Program-made: the position numbers and the translations under genes
Shown here: positions 49,924-58,057 of the stretch, piece by piece
Numbering within the stretch: the stretch's first letter is position 1
Layout: each line of letters begins with the position of its first letter
The notes under the pieces: model-generated
Databases searched by the model: none
Told to the model about the DNA's origin: nothing
Seen by the model: only the letters and a program-made list of their open reading frames with translations
DNA from: an uncultured Faecalibacterium sp.
Lineage (GTDB): Bacteria > Bacillota > Clostridia > Oscillospirales > Ruminococcaceae
DNA length: 64,000 nt
NCBI GenBank assembly: GCA_934561555.1
Contig: CAKTGQ010000008.1
Coordinates: 1-64,000 of the forward strand
Direction: 5' to 3'

Positions 49924-51951
49924 ATGAACAAGATTTCCCGTAAGGGCTTTATCAAGATCGCCGCTGCTGCCGCCATGAGCGGTGTGACTGCCGGTGCTCT
50001 GGCCGCCTGCAATGCCGCTTCCGGCTCTGCTTCCGCTTCCACCTCCGGTGCTGCCGGTCAGTACATCCCCGGCACCTACGAGGGCACTGCCGAGGGCATC
50101 TCTTCCACCGTCAAGGTCACCATGACCTTCTCCGACAGCGCTGTCACCGATGTGGTGGTGGACACCTCCGGCGAGACCGCTTCTTTCGGCGCTGCCGCTG
50201 CTGACGAGCTGCGCGAGCAGCTGATGGCTGCCGGTTCTGCTGAGATCGACGGCGTTTCCGGTTCTACCATCACCTCCGACGCCGTGATGAAGGCCGCCAA
50301 GAGCTGCTACGCACAGGCCAAGGGCGAGGCTGTGGTCTCCAGCGTACAGCTGCCCACCGGCGATGCAAACGACTGGCTGGGCAAAGAGCCCGACATCGAC
50401 GAGGCTGCCATCACCGAGACCGTGGACACTGACATCCTCATCGTGGGCGCAGGCAACGGCGGTATGTTTGCTGCCGCCTATGCTGCCAAGAATGGCTTGA
50501 ATTTCCGTGTCATTGAGCAGAACGCCAACGTGCAGGACACCCGTCACTGGGTCGGCGCTGTGGACGGCTTTGGTGCACAGGAGCAGGGCATCCAGATGGA
50601 CCGCGCCAAGCTGCTGAGCGAGATCTCCCGCTACGCCTCCGGCAAGTGCGATCAGCGCGTTGTCAAGACCTGGATCAACGAGTCTGCCGAGATGATCGGC
50701 TTTGTACACGAGATCATGACCGAGAAGTACGGCGTAGACATGATCTACACCTACGGTGACGAGGCTAAGTGGCCCGCAGAGAACGCCGAGCATAACACCG
50801 ATTTCATGTATCCTGAAATCGAGTACACCTACGACCGCAGCAGCGGTGTTGCCCGCAACGAACTGCTGCTGCAGTACATTCAGGAGCTGGGCTACGATGT
50901 AGACTTCAAGACCAGTCTGGCCAAGCTGGAAAAGAACAGCGATGGCCGCATTACCGGCATCATCGCCCAGAGCACCGAAGATGACCACTTCATCCGCTAC
51001 AACGCCAACCAGGGCGTGCTGCTGGCCTGCGGCGGTTTCCCCGGCAACCCCTACATGATGGAGCAGCTGGACCCGCTGGGCACCAGCGTGACCACCGCCT
51101 GCTCCTACTCCCCCGCCGACAAGGGCTACGGCATCCGCGCTGCTGTGTGGGCAGGCGCCAATCTGGACAAGGAAGCCGCTCCCATGCTGTTTGACCGCGG
51201 CGTTGTTGCCCCCGGCGTGGATGGCGGCTATGTGGACAGCGACTCCGCCTTTGGCGGCAAGGCCTTCCCCGGCAAGATTCGCCAGTACAACCCCGGCACC
51301 CAGCCCTTCCTGAAGGTAAACCGCAACGGCGAGCGCTTTGCCAACGAGAGCTGCCCCTACAACGATATCGTCTACGCCGCTGCCCACCAGCCGGGCCGCG
51401 TCTACGCACAGATCTGCGATGCTAACATTCTGGAGGACGCAAAGCGTTTCCACACCATCGGCTGCTCTGCCCAGACCCGCAACGGCGGCGAGAAGTACAT
51501 TCAGGGTAAGATGGACGAGGCGATCGAGGCCGGTGCACTGTTCAAGTGCGATACGCTGGACGAGCTGGCCGACAAGATGGGCTTTACCGGTGCTGCCAAG
51601 GACACCTTCCTTGCTACAGTGGAGCGCTACAACGAGCTGTACGACAAGCAGAACGACGAGGACTTCGGCAAGCCCGCTTACCGTCTGAGCGCCATCCGCA
51701 CCGCACCCTTCTACGGCTGCTGGCTGGGTGCCTCTCTGCTGACCACCGAGCAGGGCATCGCCATCAACGAAAAGGGTCAGGCTCTGGACACCAACAACCA
51801 GCCCATGGAGGGTCTGTACATCACCGGCGATATGTCCGGCAGCTTCTTTGCCAACAACTACCCCTGCCTGATGGCTGGTGTGGCTATGGGCCGCACCCTG
51901 ACCTTCGCCATGAAGGCCGTCAAGCAGATGGCCGGTCTGGAAAACGCCTGA
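49924..51951 (+). CDS. Secreted flavinylated fumarate-reductase-like lipoprotein
   Basis: 675 residues. The leader MNKISRKGFI has a twin-Arg/Lys-type motif and the lipobox LAAC with Cys29. A FMN_bind domain (about 47-130) contains D109-G-V-S-G-S-T-I-T, in which Thr115 is the probable site for covalent FMN attachment by ApbE. From about 165, an FAD-binding fumarate reductase/succinate dehydrogenase fold has GAGNGG (175-180) and the C-terminal end FANNYPCLMAGVAMGRT. It likely uses extracellular electrons to reduce a small unsaturated or hydroxylated acid; substrate unknown. The divergent LysR regulator suggests an inducible substrate. ApbE is not in the window. Confidence 0.92.
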   Translation: MNKISRKGFIKIAAAAAMSGVTAGALAACNAASGSASASTSGAAGQYIPGTYEGTAEGISSTVKVTMTFSDSAVTDVVVDTSGETASFGAAAADELREQLMAAGSAEIDGVSGSTITSDAVMKAAKSCYAQAKGEAVVSSVQLPTGDANDWLGKEPDIDEAAITETVDTDILIVGAGNGGMFAAAYAAKNGLNFRVIEQNANVQDTRHWVGAVDGFGAQEQGIQMDRAKLLSEISRYASGKCDQRVVKTWINESAEMIGFVHEIMTEKYGVDMIYTYGDEAKWPAENAEHNTDFMYPEIEYTYDRSSGVARNELLLQYIQELGYDVDFKTSLAKLEKNSDGRITGIIAQSTEDDHFIRYNANQGVLLACGGFPGNPYMMEQLDPLGTSVTTACSYSPADKGYGIRAAVWAGANLDKEAAPMLFDRGVVAPGVDGGYVDSDSAFGGKAFPGKIRQYNPGTQPFLKVNRNGERFANESCPYNDIVYAAAHQPGRVYAQICDANILEDAKRFHTIGCSAQTRNGGEKYIQGKMDEAIEAGALFKCDTLDELADKMGFTGAAKDTFLATVERYNELYDKQNDEDFGKPAYRLSAIRTAPFYGCWLGASLLTTEQGIAINEKGQALDTNNQPMEGLYITGDMSGSFFANNYPCLMAGVAMGRTLTFAMKAVKQMAGLENA

Positions 51952-52010
51952 TCCAGTGCGTTTTTCCTGCATACTCTAAGCGTTTCTTCTTTTCTTCTTT
52001 TTCATGTGAA

Positions 52011-52050
52011 GAGGGGCAGCCCCAAATGGGGCTGCCCCTCTTTGCGTTTT
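52011..52050 (+). terminator. Terminator of the flavoprotein gene
   Basis: Perfect 13-bp stem GAGGGGCAGCCCC/GGGGCTGCCCCTC with loop AAAT and a T-rich tail. Confidence 0.88.
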
Positions 52051-52066
52051 GCCCCCCACGCCCCCC

Positions 52067-52095
52067 TACACAAACGGCCTCGATTGTGCTATGAT
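52067..52095 (+). promoter_or_regulatory. Probable promoter of the MoxR-VWA pair
   Basis: TACACA and TATGAT, 17 bases apart, 58 bases before the start. Confidence 0.45.
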
Positions 52096-52152
52096 AAGGC
52101 TGAAAACCGGGCCGTTCATCCCACCCGGTCAGAGATCGAGGTGTTTGTGCAA

Positions 52153-53073
52153 ATGTCTGATATTCTGGATACCTTACGGCAGGAAGGGGTGGACCCCGCC
52201 CTGCTTACGGCGGTGCAGGAATACCGCGCCGCCCATCCGCTCAGCGAGACGCTGCGCCCGCGCATCCCCGCCCCTGCCTTTATCTACTACGGCAAAGAGG
52301 TATGGGAGCAGGCGCTGGCGGCTATCCTCTGCGGCGAAAACCTGCTGCTGGCCGGCGGAAAGGCAACCGGCAAAAACGTGCTGGCAGAAAACCTTGCCGC
52401 CGCCTTCGGCCGCCCCGCGTGGGACATCTCCTTTCATGTAAACATGGACGCCGCCTCCCTGATCGGCATGGATACCTTTGCGGGCGGGCAGGTGGTGTTC
52501 CGTCCCGGACCGGTGTACCGCTGCGCACAGTGCGGCGGCTTCGGCGTGCTGGACGAGATCAACATGGCAAAAAACGAGGCGCTGGCGGTGCTACACGCGG
52601 TGCTGGACTTCCGCCGCGCCATCGACGTTCCCGGGTACGACCGCATCCCGCTGGCCGAGGAGACCCGCTTTATCGCCACCATGAACTACGGCTACGCGGG
52701 CACCCGGGAACTGAACGAGGCTCTCACCTCCCGCTTTGCGGTGGTGCAGATGCCCACCATCACGCAGGATAATCTGGAAAAGCTGCTGCGGGCGCAGTTC
52801 CCGGATCTTGCCGCAAAGTATGTGCACCAGTTTGCACTGCTATTTCTGGACCTGCAGAAAAAGTGCGACAGTGCCGAGATTTCTACCAAAGCGCTGGATC
52901 TGCGCGGTATGCTGAACGCACTGCGGCTGATCCGCAGGGGCATCCCGGCCGGGGCGGCGCTGGATATGGGCATCACCAACAAGGCCTTTGACTCCTACGA
53001 GCAGGGACTGATCCGGGACGTGATCGCCGCGCGCATCCCGGCCAAGCTGGATGCCGGAAAGCTGTTTGCCTGA
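52153..53073 (+). CDS. MoxR-like AAA+ ATPase
   Basis: 306 residues. The AAA+ module has a Walker A of form G68-x4-G-K-N, where Asn75 replaces the usual Ser/Thr, Walker B with GVLDEINM, sensor 1 in FIATMNYG and an arginine-finger region SRFAVVQM. A YRCAQCGG pair of cysteines lies before Walker B. The start MSDILDTLRQ has GAGGTG upstream; the frame extends 49 codons earlier through a terminator. It ends in TGATG shared with the VWA gene, so the two are translated together. MoxR-VWA pairs remodel metallo- or membrane enzymes, but no client is seen here. Confidence 0.9.
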   Translation: MSDILDTLRQEGVDPALLTAVQEYRAAHPLSETLRPRIPAPAFIYYGKEVWEQALAAILCGENLLLAGGKATGKNVLAENLAAAFGRPAWDISFHVNMDAASLIGMDTFAGGQVVFRPGPVYRCAQCGGFGVLDEINMAKNEALAVLHAVLDFRRAIDVPGYDRIPLAEETRFIATMNYGYAGTRELNEALTSRFAVVQMPTITQDNLEKLLRAQFPDLAAKYVHQFALLFLDLQKKCDSAEISTKALDLRGMLNALRLIRRGIPAGAALDMGITNKAFDSYEQGLIRDVIAARIPAKLDAGKLFA

Positions 53074-54827
53074 TGGACGCCCAAAGCTACACCGCGCAGG
53101 AGCGGCGTGCGGCCAATCAGGTCTGGGCCGCTGCCGGAGCCTACGGCTTTGAGCCGCTGTTTCTGGCCCGCAACACGGATGGCACCATTGATTTTTACAT
53201 GAACTGCATCGTGGGGCTGGTGCACAAATACTACGGTGACGTGCTGATCCGGGACATTTTTTCCGCATGGGAGGGCGACACGCGCCAGCCCATGCTGGAC
53301 GATATGGCGTGGTTGTACTTAGAAAACGCCGCCTACCGGCTGGAGCTGCCCCGCCGCCCGGTGCTGGAAGCGCTGCGCCTTGCCCACGCGGATTACTTTT
53401 TTGCCATTCAGTACAAGCTTTCGCGGCAGGAATGGATGGCGAAAAACCAGCTGGTGTACACCATGCAGGCCGCGCGCTGGCGCAAGGTGCTGGGACGCAC
53501 CGCCCCGGTCATGACCCCCTATGAGAGCAGCCTTGCCGCCGCACTGGAACCGGAAAGCGTACCGGAACCGGCACAGCTCAAAAATGACCTTCTGGCGTTG
53601 TTTGCAAAGTTTGCCCTGTTTGACGGCAAAGTACGCCAGAAGCCCGCGCTGCATCTGCGGCTGCAGGGCTTTTGGGCAAAGCTCGCCACCAAAACCATGC
53701 CCACCCAGATGATCAAGACCGACCGGGTGACGGTGGAGCATTCCGGCGCGGTGGATGCCACAGGCAGCGGGCTGGCGGTGGACAAGCGCCGGGCAAACAT
53801 CACCCTGAAGCAGCGCGCCGCGCAGGACCGCGCCTACATTGAAAGCTGCTTCGGGCGCTGCTTCTACCCGCCGGAGCAGCTGCGCAAGGCCGAGCAGGAG
53901 CTGTGCACCGGAGTGCATCTGGGCTGTCACCTGTGGTTCAGCGCCGGTGTGCCCAGCCCGGCGCAGGCACCCACCCCGGAAGCGCGGCAGCTGGCACAGC
54001 AGGCCGAATTACAGGCCGAGCGCAACCGCGCCTACTACGCCAAAAATCAGGAGTTGCACCGCAGCGTGGTGCTGCGGCTCACTGAGCAGATCCGCAACTG
54101 CATTCTGGTGCATCAGCAGCCCGACCAGCGGGTGGCGCGCAGCGGTGATCTGTGCGCCGGGCGGGTGTGGCGCGCCCCTTACCTGAACGATAGCAGGGTG
54201 TTTTTGTGCCCGGAGGAGGAGAACTGCCCCGCCTTTACGGTAGATCTGCTGCTGGACGCTTCCGCATCCCGCCTGCACTGTCAGGAAGTAATCGCGGCAC
54301 AGGGTGTCATTCTGGCCGAAAGTCTGGCCAACTGCGGCATTCCGGTGCGGGTAAGCGCCTTCAGCAGCCTGCGGGGCTACACGGTACTGCGAGTACTGAA
54401 AAGCTTTGCGGACAAAAACCGGCAGAACATCTTCCGCTACTTCGCCTCCGGCTGGAACCGGGACGGTCTGGCGCTGCGGGCGGCGGGCGACCTGATCCGA
54501 TACACCCCCGGCCCTGCCCCGCGCCACCTGATAATCCTGCTGACCGATGCCAGCCCCAACGACAGCCGCCGCATCCCGCCCACAGCGCAGAACCCGCTGG
54601 GCTGCGCCTACGAGGACGCCGCCGGTGTAGCCGATACCGCCGCGCAGGTGCGCACCTTACAGCGGCAGGGCGTGCGGGTGTCTGCCGTTTTTATGGGCGA
54701 GGACAGCAGCGCCGGTGCCGCCGCGCAGATCTACGGCAAAAATATGGCACGCATCCGCGGCATGGATCAGCTTGCCCGCGCTGCCGGACGGCTGATCCAG
54801 AACGAGATCCGGGAACTTGGCGACTGA
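53073..54827 (+). CDS. VWA-domain protein partner of the MoxR ATPase
   Basis: 584 residues. The N-terminal two thirds are helical and poorly conserved to my eye, with no recognisable motif. The C-terminal von Willebrand A domain (about 388-575) has a full MIDAS: D395-A-S-A-S (D-x-S-x-S), a Thr in the loop near GWNRDG and LLTDASPND as the third acidic strand. The gene starts within the stop of the ATPase gene (TGATG), the usual sign of a chaperone-like pair such as RavA-ViaA or NorQ-NorD. Substrate unknown; no operonic client enzyme. Confidence 0.9.
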   Translation: MDAQSYTAQERRAANQVWAAAGAYGFEPLFLARNTDGTIDFYMNCIVGLVHKYYGDVLIRDIFSAWEGDTRQPMLDDMAWLYLENAAYRLELPRRPVLEALRLAHADYFFAIQYKLSRQEWMAKNQLVYTMQAARWRKVLGRTAPVMTPYESSLAAALEPESVPEPAQLKNDLLALFAKFALFDGKVRQKPALHLRLQGFWAKLATKTMPTQMIKTDRVTVEHSGAVDATGSGLAVDKRRANITLKQRAAQDRAYIESCFGRCFYPPEQLRKAEQELCTGVHLGCHLWFSAGVPSPAQAPTPEARQLAQQAELQAERNRAYYAKNQELHRSVVLRLTEQIRNCILVHQQPDQRVARSGDLCAGRVWRAPYLNDSRVFLCPEEENCPAFTVDLLLDASASRLHCQEVIAAQGVILAESLANCGIPVRVSAFSSLRGYTVLRVLKSFADKNRQNIFRYFASGWNRDGLALRAAGDLIRYTPGPAPRHLIILLTDASPNDSRRIPPTAQNPLGCAYEDAAGVADTAAQVRTLQRQGVRVSAVFMGEDSSAGAAAQIYGKNMARIRGMDQLARAAGRLIQNEIRELGD

Positions 54828-54838
54828 AAAAACAAAAC

Positions 54839-54895
54839 GACCCCTGTGGGAGCAGTTCCGGCCTTAGCCGGCATCTCCCGCAGGGGTCATTTTTT
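54839..54895 (+). terminator. Terminator of the MoxR-VWA operon
   Basis: Stem GACCCCTG/CAGGGGTC and inner GGGAG/CTCCC and CCGGC/GCCGG pairs, then T6. Confidence 0.8.
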
Positions 54896-54991
54896 ACAAC
54901 CGCACATCTCAGTGCACAACCATACTTTGAACTTTTGTTTGCAATGCGCTGTAGATTTTTGCAAAAATTTGTTGTTTCAGAAAACTTACAG

Positions 54992-55020
54992 TTGTTTTTC
55001 ATTCAAAGGTATGCTATACT
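54992..55020 (+). promoter_or_regulatory. Promoter of the unrecognised 252-residue gene
   Basis: TTGTTT and TATACT, 17 bases apart. The ATG lies 190 bases downstream, so the mRNA has a leader of about 180 bases. Confidence 0.65.
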
Positions 55021-55148
55021 ATGTTCAGAGAAGTTTTATGCAGCCTGACGGCCCGATCACCCGGCTGGCGTTTTTACAACGTTTCGCTGTTTGCTTTTAT
55101 CGCAAGGCAAGAAATTAGTGCAACATTCAAACAGCATATTTGCGATAT

Positions 55149-55190
55149 GCAATTCAACGTTGTTGCTGTTGCATTAAAAAGTTGAATTGC
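55149..55190 (+). promoter_or_regulatory. Inverted repeat in the leader, next to the ribosome site
   Basis: GCAATTCAAC (55149-55158) and GTTGAATTGC (55181-55190) are perfect complements with a 22-base loop. The stem ends five bases before the AAGGAG ribosome site. A hairpin here could hide or expose the site or be a regulator site. A weak upstream reading frame of 26 codons (55038) with AGAGAAG before its ATG lies in the same leader. Confidence 0.55.
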
Positions 55191-55209
55191 TATAGGAAGG
55201 AGATCAATT

Positions 55210-55968
55210 ATGGACGCTTCCCGTTATTTTGACGCCATGCACAACGCCATGTCCGCCCTGCACGTCGGTGCACAGTTGCTGCTTACCGTCCGTTTGCAGG
55301 ATACCTGCGGCAACGATGCCTATCTTGAAGTAAAACAGCTACCCGGGGAGCAAAGCGCCCTTGTGTGCTACTCCACCATGGGGCGGCGCTGCCTGAATTT
55401 CCAGCTGTTCCGCAAGGGCTGGCAGCTGTGCCACAATGCGGATGGGCAGCTGACCGGGCGTTTTCCGTCCAGCGCCGACAGCCTGCTGAGCCAGACCGAC
55501 TTCCGCGCCTACTGCCGGGAGGATCGGCTGGATGCTGCCCGCACCCAGCGCCTTATTGAGGAGCTGGGGCAGCGCGCCGGGACCAACTATGTTGGCTCCA
55601 TCCCGCAGAATACCCGCACCGGCGCACAAATCACGGTGGAAAGTTACCTTGGCTGCGGTGCACGCTGGAGTTACTGGAATCAGGAGGCTTCCCCCTGCCT
55701 GCCGCTGGCCGCAATTTTGTACTGGCTGGCAGATTTTCTGGCCGGGAACGAGCGCCGTGCCCTGCAGTCTGACCCGCAGGCTGCTGCTCTGGCTGCGCAG
55801 TGGCTGGCAAGGGACACTGCTGTGTTCTTTTGCCCTTCCCCTGCCCTGACGGTATCCTCTGCGACCGGTCATAGTGCCCCTGCTGCACGGCGCACCCGCC
55901 CCGCCCCGGTGCCTGCCGCACGCAGCAAGAGCTGGCAGAGCGTTCTGGCCGCCATGGCTGCGGTGTAA
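55210..55968 (+). CDS. Hypothetical protein, 252 residues
   Basis: I do not recognise the family. The start MDASRYFDAMHNAMSAL has AAGGAG nine bases before. The first 110 residues look like an alpha/beta domain with strands LLTVRLQDTC, AYLEVKQLP, ALVCYSTMG, then a helix-rich middle containing a Cys-Gly pair (SYLGCGARWSYW) and WLADFLAGNERRALQ. The last 45 residues are Pro/Ala/Arg/Ser-rich and basic, ending in WQSVLAAMAAV. There is no signal peptide or clear membrane span. It is monocistronic, with strong promoter, structured leader and terminator, suggesting regulated expression. Confidence 0.75.
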   Translation: MDASRYFDAMHNAMSALHVGAQLLLTVRLQDTCGNDAYLEVKQLPGEQSALVCYSTMGRRCLNFQLFRKGWQLCHNADGQLTGRFPSSADSLLSQTDFRAYCREDRLDAARTQRLIEELGQRAGTNYVGSIPQNTRTGAQITVESYLGCGARWSYWNQEASPCLPLAAILYWLADFLAGNERRALQSDPQAAALAAQWLARDTAVFFCPSPALTVSSATGHSAPAARRTRPAPVPAARSKSWQSVLAAMAAV

Positions 55969-55998
55969 GCTGGTACCTTTTCAATCTGGTTTACATAT

Positions 55999-56038
55999 AA
56001 AAGACGAGTGCTCGGCAAAACCGAGCACTCGTCTTTTT
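55999..56038 (+). terminator. Terminator of the unrecognised gene
   Basis: 17-bp perfect stem AAAAGACGAGTGCTCGG/CCGAGCACTCGTCTTTT with a five-base loop and T5. Confidence 0.88.
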
Positions 56039-56050
56039 GGGATAATAGCA

Positions 56051-56091
56051 AAAAAGCACCCCGCCAACCGTTTCCGGTCAGCGGGGTGCTT
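56051..56091 (-). terminator. Terminator of oppA
   Basis: Stem AAGCACCCCGC/GCGGGGTGCTT with inner CC/GG pairs, T-rich on the minus strand, about 50 bases after the oppA stop. Confidence 0.8.
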
Positions 56092-56142
56092 AGTGCTTTA
56101 AGGGTTACGGTTCAGCTTACGCTGCACAGCACAGGGAGGAAA

Positions 56143-57837
56143 TTACTCCTCGATATAGCCGTACTGGAAGTACCAGTAGCCGTACGGGCTGTGCCAGACG
56201 CCCTTCAGAGAGGAACTCTGCAGCCAGAACTCGTTGTAGTAAGCAACGGGGATGCAGCCCATATCCTCCATCAGGATGTCCTCAGCCTTGTGCAGCTGTG
56301 CAAAGTGCTCGGCGACATCTGCAACCTTGGAGGCCTCGATTGCAGCATCGAAGTCAGCGTTGGAGTACTTACCATCGTTGTTGCCGTTGTCGGTGCAGAA
56401 CAGATCCAGCATGTTGGAGGGATCGTTGTAGTCCATGACCCAGCCGTTACGGGCAACATCGTACTCGCCTGCACGACGAGCGGGGGTGAAGGAGGACCAC
56501 TCCATCTTGTTGATGGTCAGGGTAATGCCCAGATCGCCCCAAGTCTGCTGCAGGTACTCTGCCAGAGGCACATGGTAGCCGGAATCGTTGGTGCTGTACT
56601 CGATGGTGGGGTAGCCCTCGCCATTGGGGTAGCCAGCCTCTTCCAGCAGCTTCTTAGCCTCGGCCAGATTTGCCTCGTAGTCATCCGCAATGTAGGGAGA
56701 GCCGCCGTTTGCGTTGTCGTAGAAGTAACCGTTCGCGTCCACGATGCCAGGGCCGACAATGTTGGAAGCAGCAGAGTAGGTGCCCTGCATGATGGTGTTG
56801 GCAACGTAGTCACGGTCGATGGCCAGAGCCAGAGCCTTGCGGACCTTGGCATCCTTGAAGGCATCGCGCTGCAGATTCATGCTGACGTAGTAGGTGCCCA
56901 GAATGGGGTCAACATAGAAGTCGCCGCCGTCCTCTGCCTTGGTCAGGCTGGGGATCTCGTCGGTGGGCACGTCCTTGATCAGGACAGCCTCGCCGCTGTT
57001 GTAAGCAGCGAAGGCAGCGGAAGAGTCCTCCAGCAGCAGCAGGGTGATGCTGTCGGAAACGATCTTGGAGTTATCCCAGCCGCCAACGTAGTTGGGGTTC
57101 TTGGACAGAACGATACGCTCGGAGGGGGTCCACTCGGTGATCATGTAGGGGCCGTTGGAGACGAAGGTCTCAGCGGAGGTGCACCATGCATCGCCGTTGG
57201 CCTCAACGGTAGCCTGCTGCACAGGGCTCATAGCTGCGAAAGCAGCCATCTTGTCGAAGTAGGAGCAGGGATAGGACAGCACGATGGTCAGGGTCTTGCC
57301 GTCGTCGCTTGCCTTGACGTTCAGAGCATCGGTATCACCAGCCTGAGCTGCCTCAAAGCCGTCGATCATGCCCAGGCAGGTCTCTGCGTAGGGAGCAGCG
57401 GTAGCAGGATCAGCCATACGCTTGAAGCTGTACTCAAAGTCCTTAGCGGTCAGGTCGGTGCCGTCACTCCACTTCAGGCCGTCACGCATGGTGAAGGTCC
57501 AAGTCAGGCCGTCCTCGCTTGCTTCCCAGCTCTCAGCCTGGCCGCCAACAACTTCGTTGTTCTCGTTGATCAGCAGCAGGGGCTCGAAGATGGTGATGAT
57601 GGTGTTGGCGCCATCAACAGCGCTGTTCAAAGAGGGATCCAGAGTCTCGGGGTTGGGGCCGTACTGGACGGTGAAGCCAGCGGTGTTGACACTGCCGGTA
57701 GAAGAGCCAGCAGCGGAAGAAGCAGTGCCGGAGGTTGCGGTAGAACCGGACTTGCTGCCGCCACAGGCTGCCAGACCCAGAGCAGCGGCACCCACGCCTG
57801 CAACCTTGAGGAAATTACGACGAGAAATGCGTTTCAT
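56143..57837 (-). CDS. oppA: Oligopeptide/dipeptide ABC transporter binding lipoprotein
   Basis: 564 residues. The leader MKRISRRNFLKVAG carries a twin-arginine motif S-R-R-x-F-L-K, then a hydrophobic stretch and lipobox LAAC with Cys25, then a Ser/Ala/Thr linker. The mature part is an SBP_bac_5 fold with the family hallmarks LDPSLNSAVDGA, WTFTMRDGLKWSDGTDLTAKDF and RKALALAIDRDYV. It captures peptides for OppBCDF, which lie immediately upstream, but has its own promoter 106 bases before the start. Ribosome site GGAAGGA. Peptide size preference is not readable. Confidence 0.95.
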   Translation of the reverse strand: MKRISRRNFLKVAGVGAAALGLAACGGSKSGSTATSGTASSAAGSSTGSVNTAGFTVQYGPNPETLDPSLNSAVDGANTIITIFEPLLLINENNEVVGGQAESWEASEDGLTWTFTMRDGLKWSDGTDLTAKDFEYSFKRMADPATAAPYAETCLGMIDGFEAAQAGDTDALNVKASDDGKTLTIVLSYPCSYFDKMAAFAAMSPVQQATVEANGDAWCTSAETFVSNGPYMITEWTPSERIVLSKNPNYVGGWDNSKIVSDSITLLLLEDSSAAFAAYNSGEAVLIKDVPTDEIPSLTKAEDGGDFYVDPILGTYYVSMNLQRDAFKDAKVRKALALAIDRDYVANTIMQGTYSAASNIVGPGIVDANGYFYDNANGGSPYIADDYEANLAEAKKLLEEAGYPNGEGYPTIEYSTNDSGYHVPLAEYLQQTWGDLGITLTINKMEWSSFTPARRAGEYDVARNGWVMDYNDPSNMLDLFCTDNGNNDGKYSNADFDAAIEASKVADVAEHFAQLHKAEDILMEDMGCIPVAYYNEFWLQSSSLKGVWHSPYGYWYFQYGYIEE

Positions 57838-57904
57838 AATAATATCCTTCCCTTATATCAAATTTTGAGTGTGCCAGGTTGCCCCAGCCGCCTCTATATT
57901 CGAT

Positions 57905-57929
57905 CCGGTGCAAATAATTTGTACACCGG
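57905..57929 (-). promoter_or_regulatory. Palindrome in the oppA leader
   Basis: CCGGTG and CACCGG bracket an AT-rich core with AAAT/ATTT, 25 bases in all. It lies within the oppA leader, about 70 bases from the start. Confidence 0.4.
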
Positions 57930-57942
57930 AGGAACACGAATG

Positions 57943-57971
57943 ATTATAATGCGTTCTCATGCCGGTTACAA
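57943..57971 (-). promoter_or_regulatory. Promoter of oppA
   Basis: Minus-strand TTGTAA and perfect TATAAT, 17 bases apart. The -35 box lies inside an inverted repeat, GGTTACAAGTCC and GGACTGTAACC (57964-57993), one base short of perfect, which could be an operator. Confidence 0.65.
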
Positions 57972-58057
57972 GTCCAAAACTTGGACTGTAACCATTTTGT
58001 GACAACATTTCAGCGCTAAGTTGAATTGCTTTCACCTTTTACTGGTATGAAGTGTTC

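Noticed and set aside
49789..51972. Long open frame (727 codons) on the minus strand opposite the flavoprotein gene
   Set aside because: Antisense shadow of a strongly supported gene; low-complexity Val/Gly/His composition and no motif.
55038..55118. 26-codon reading frame in the leader of the unrecognised gene
   Set aside because: Only a weak AGAGAAG site and no evident peptide function; kept as a note to the leader rather than as a gene.
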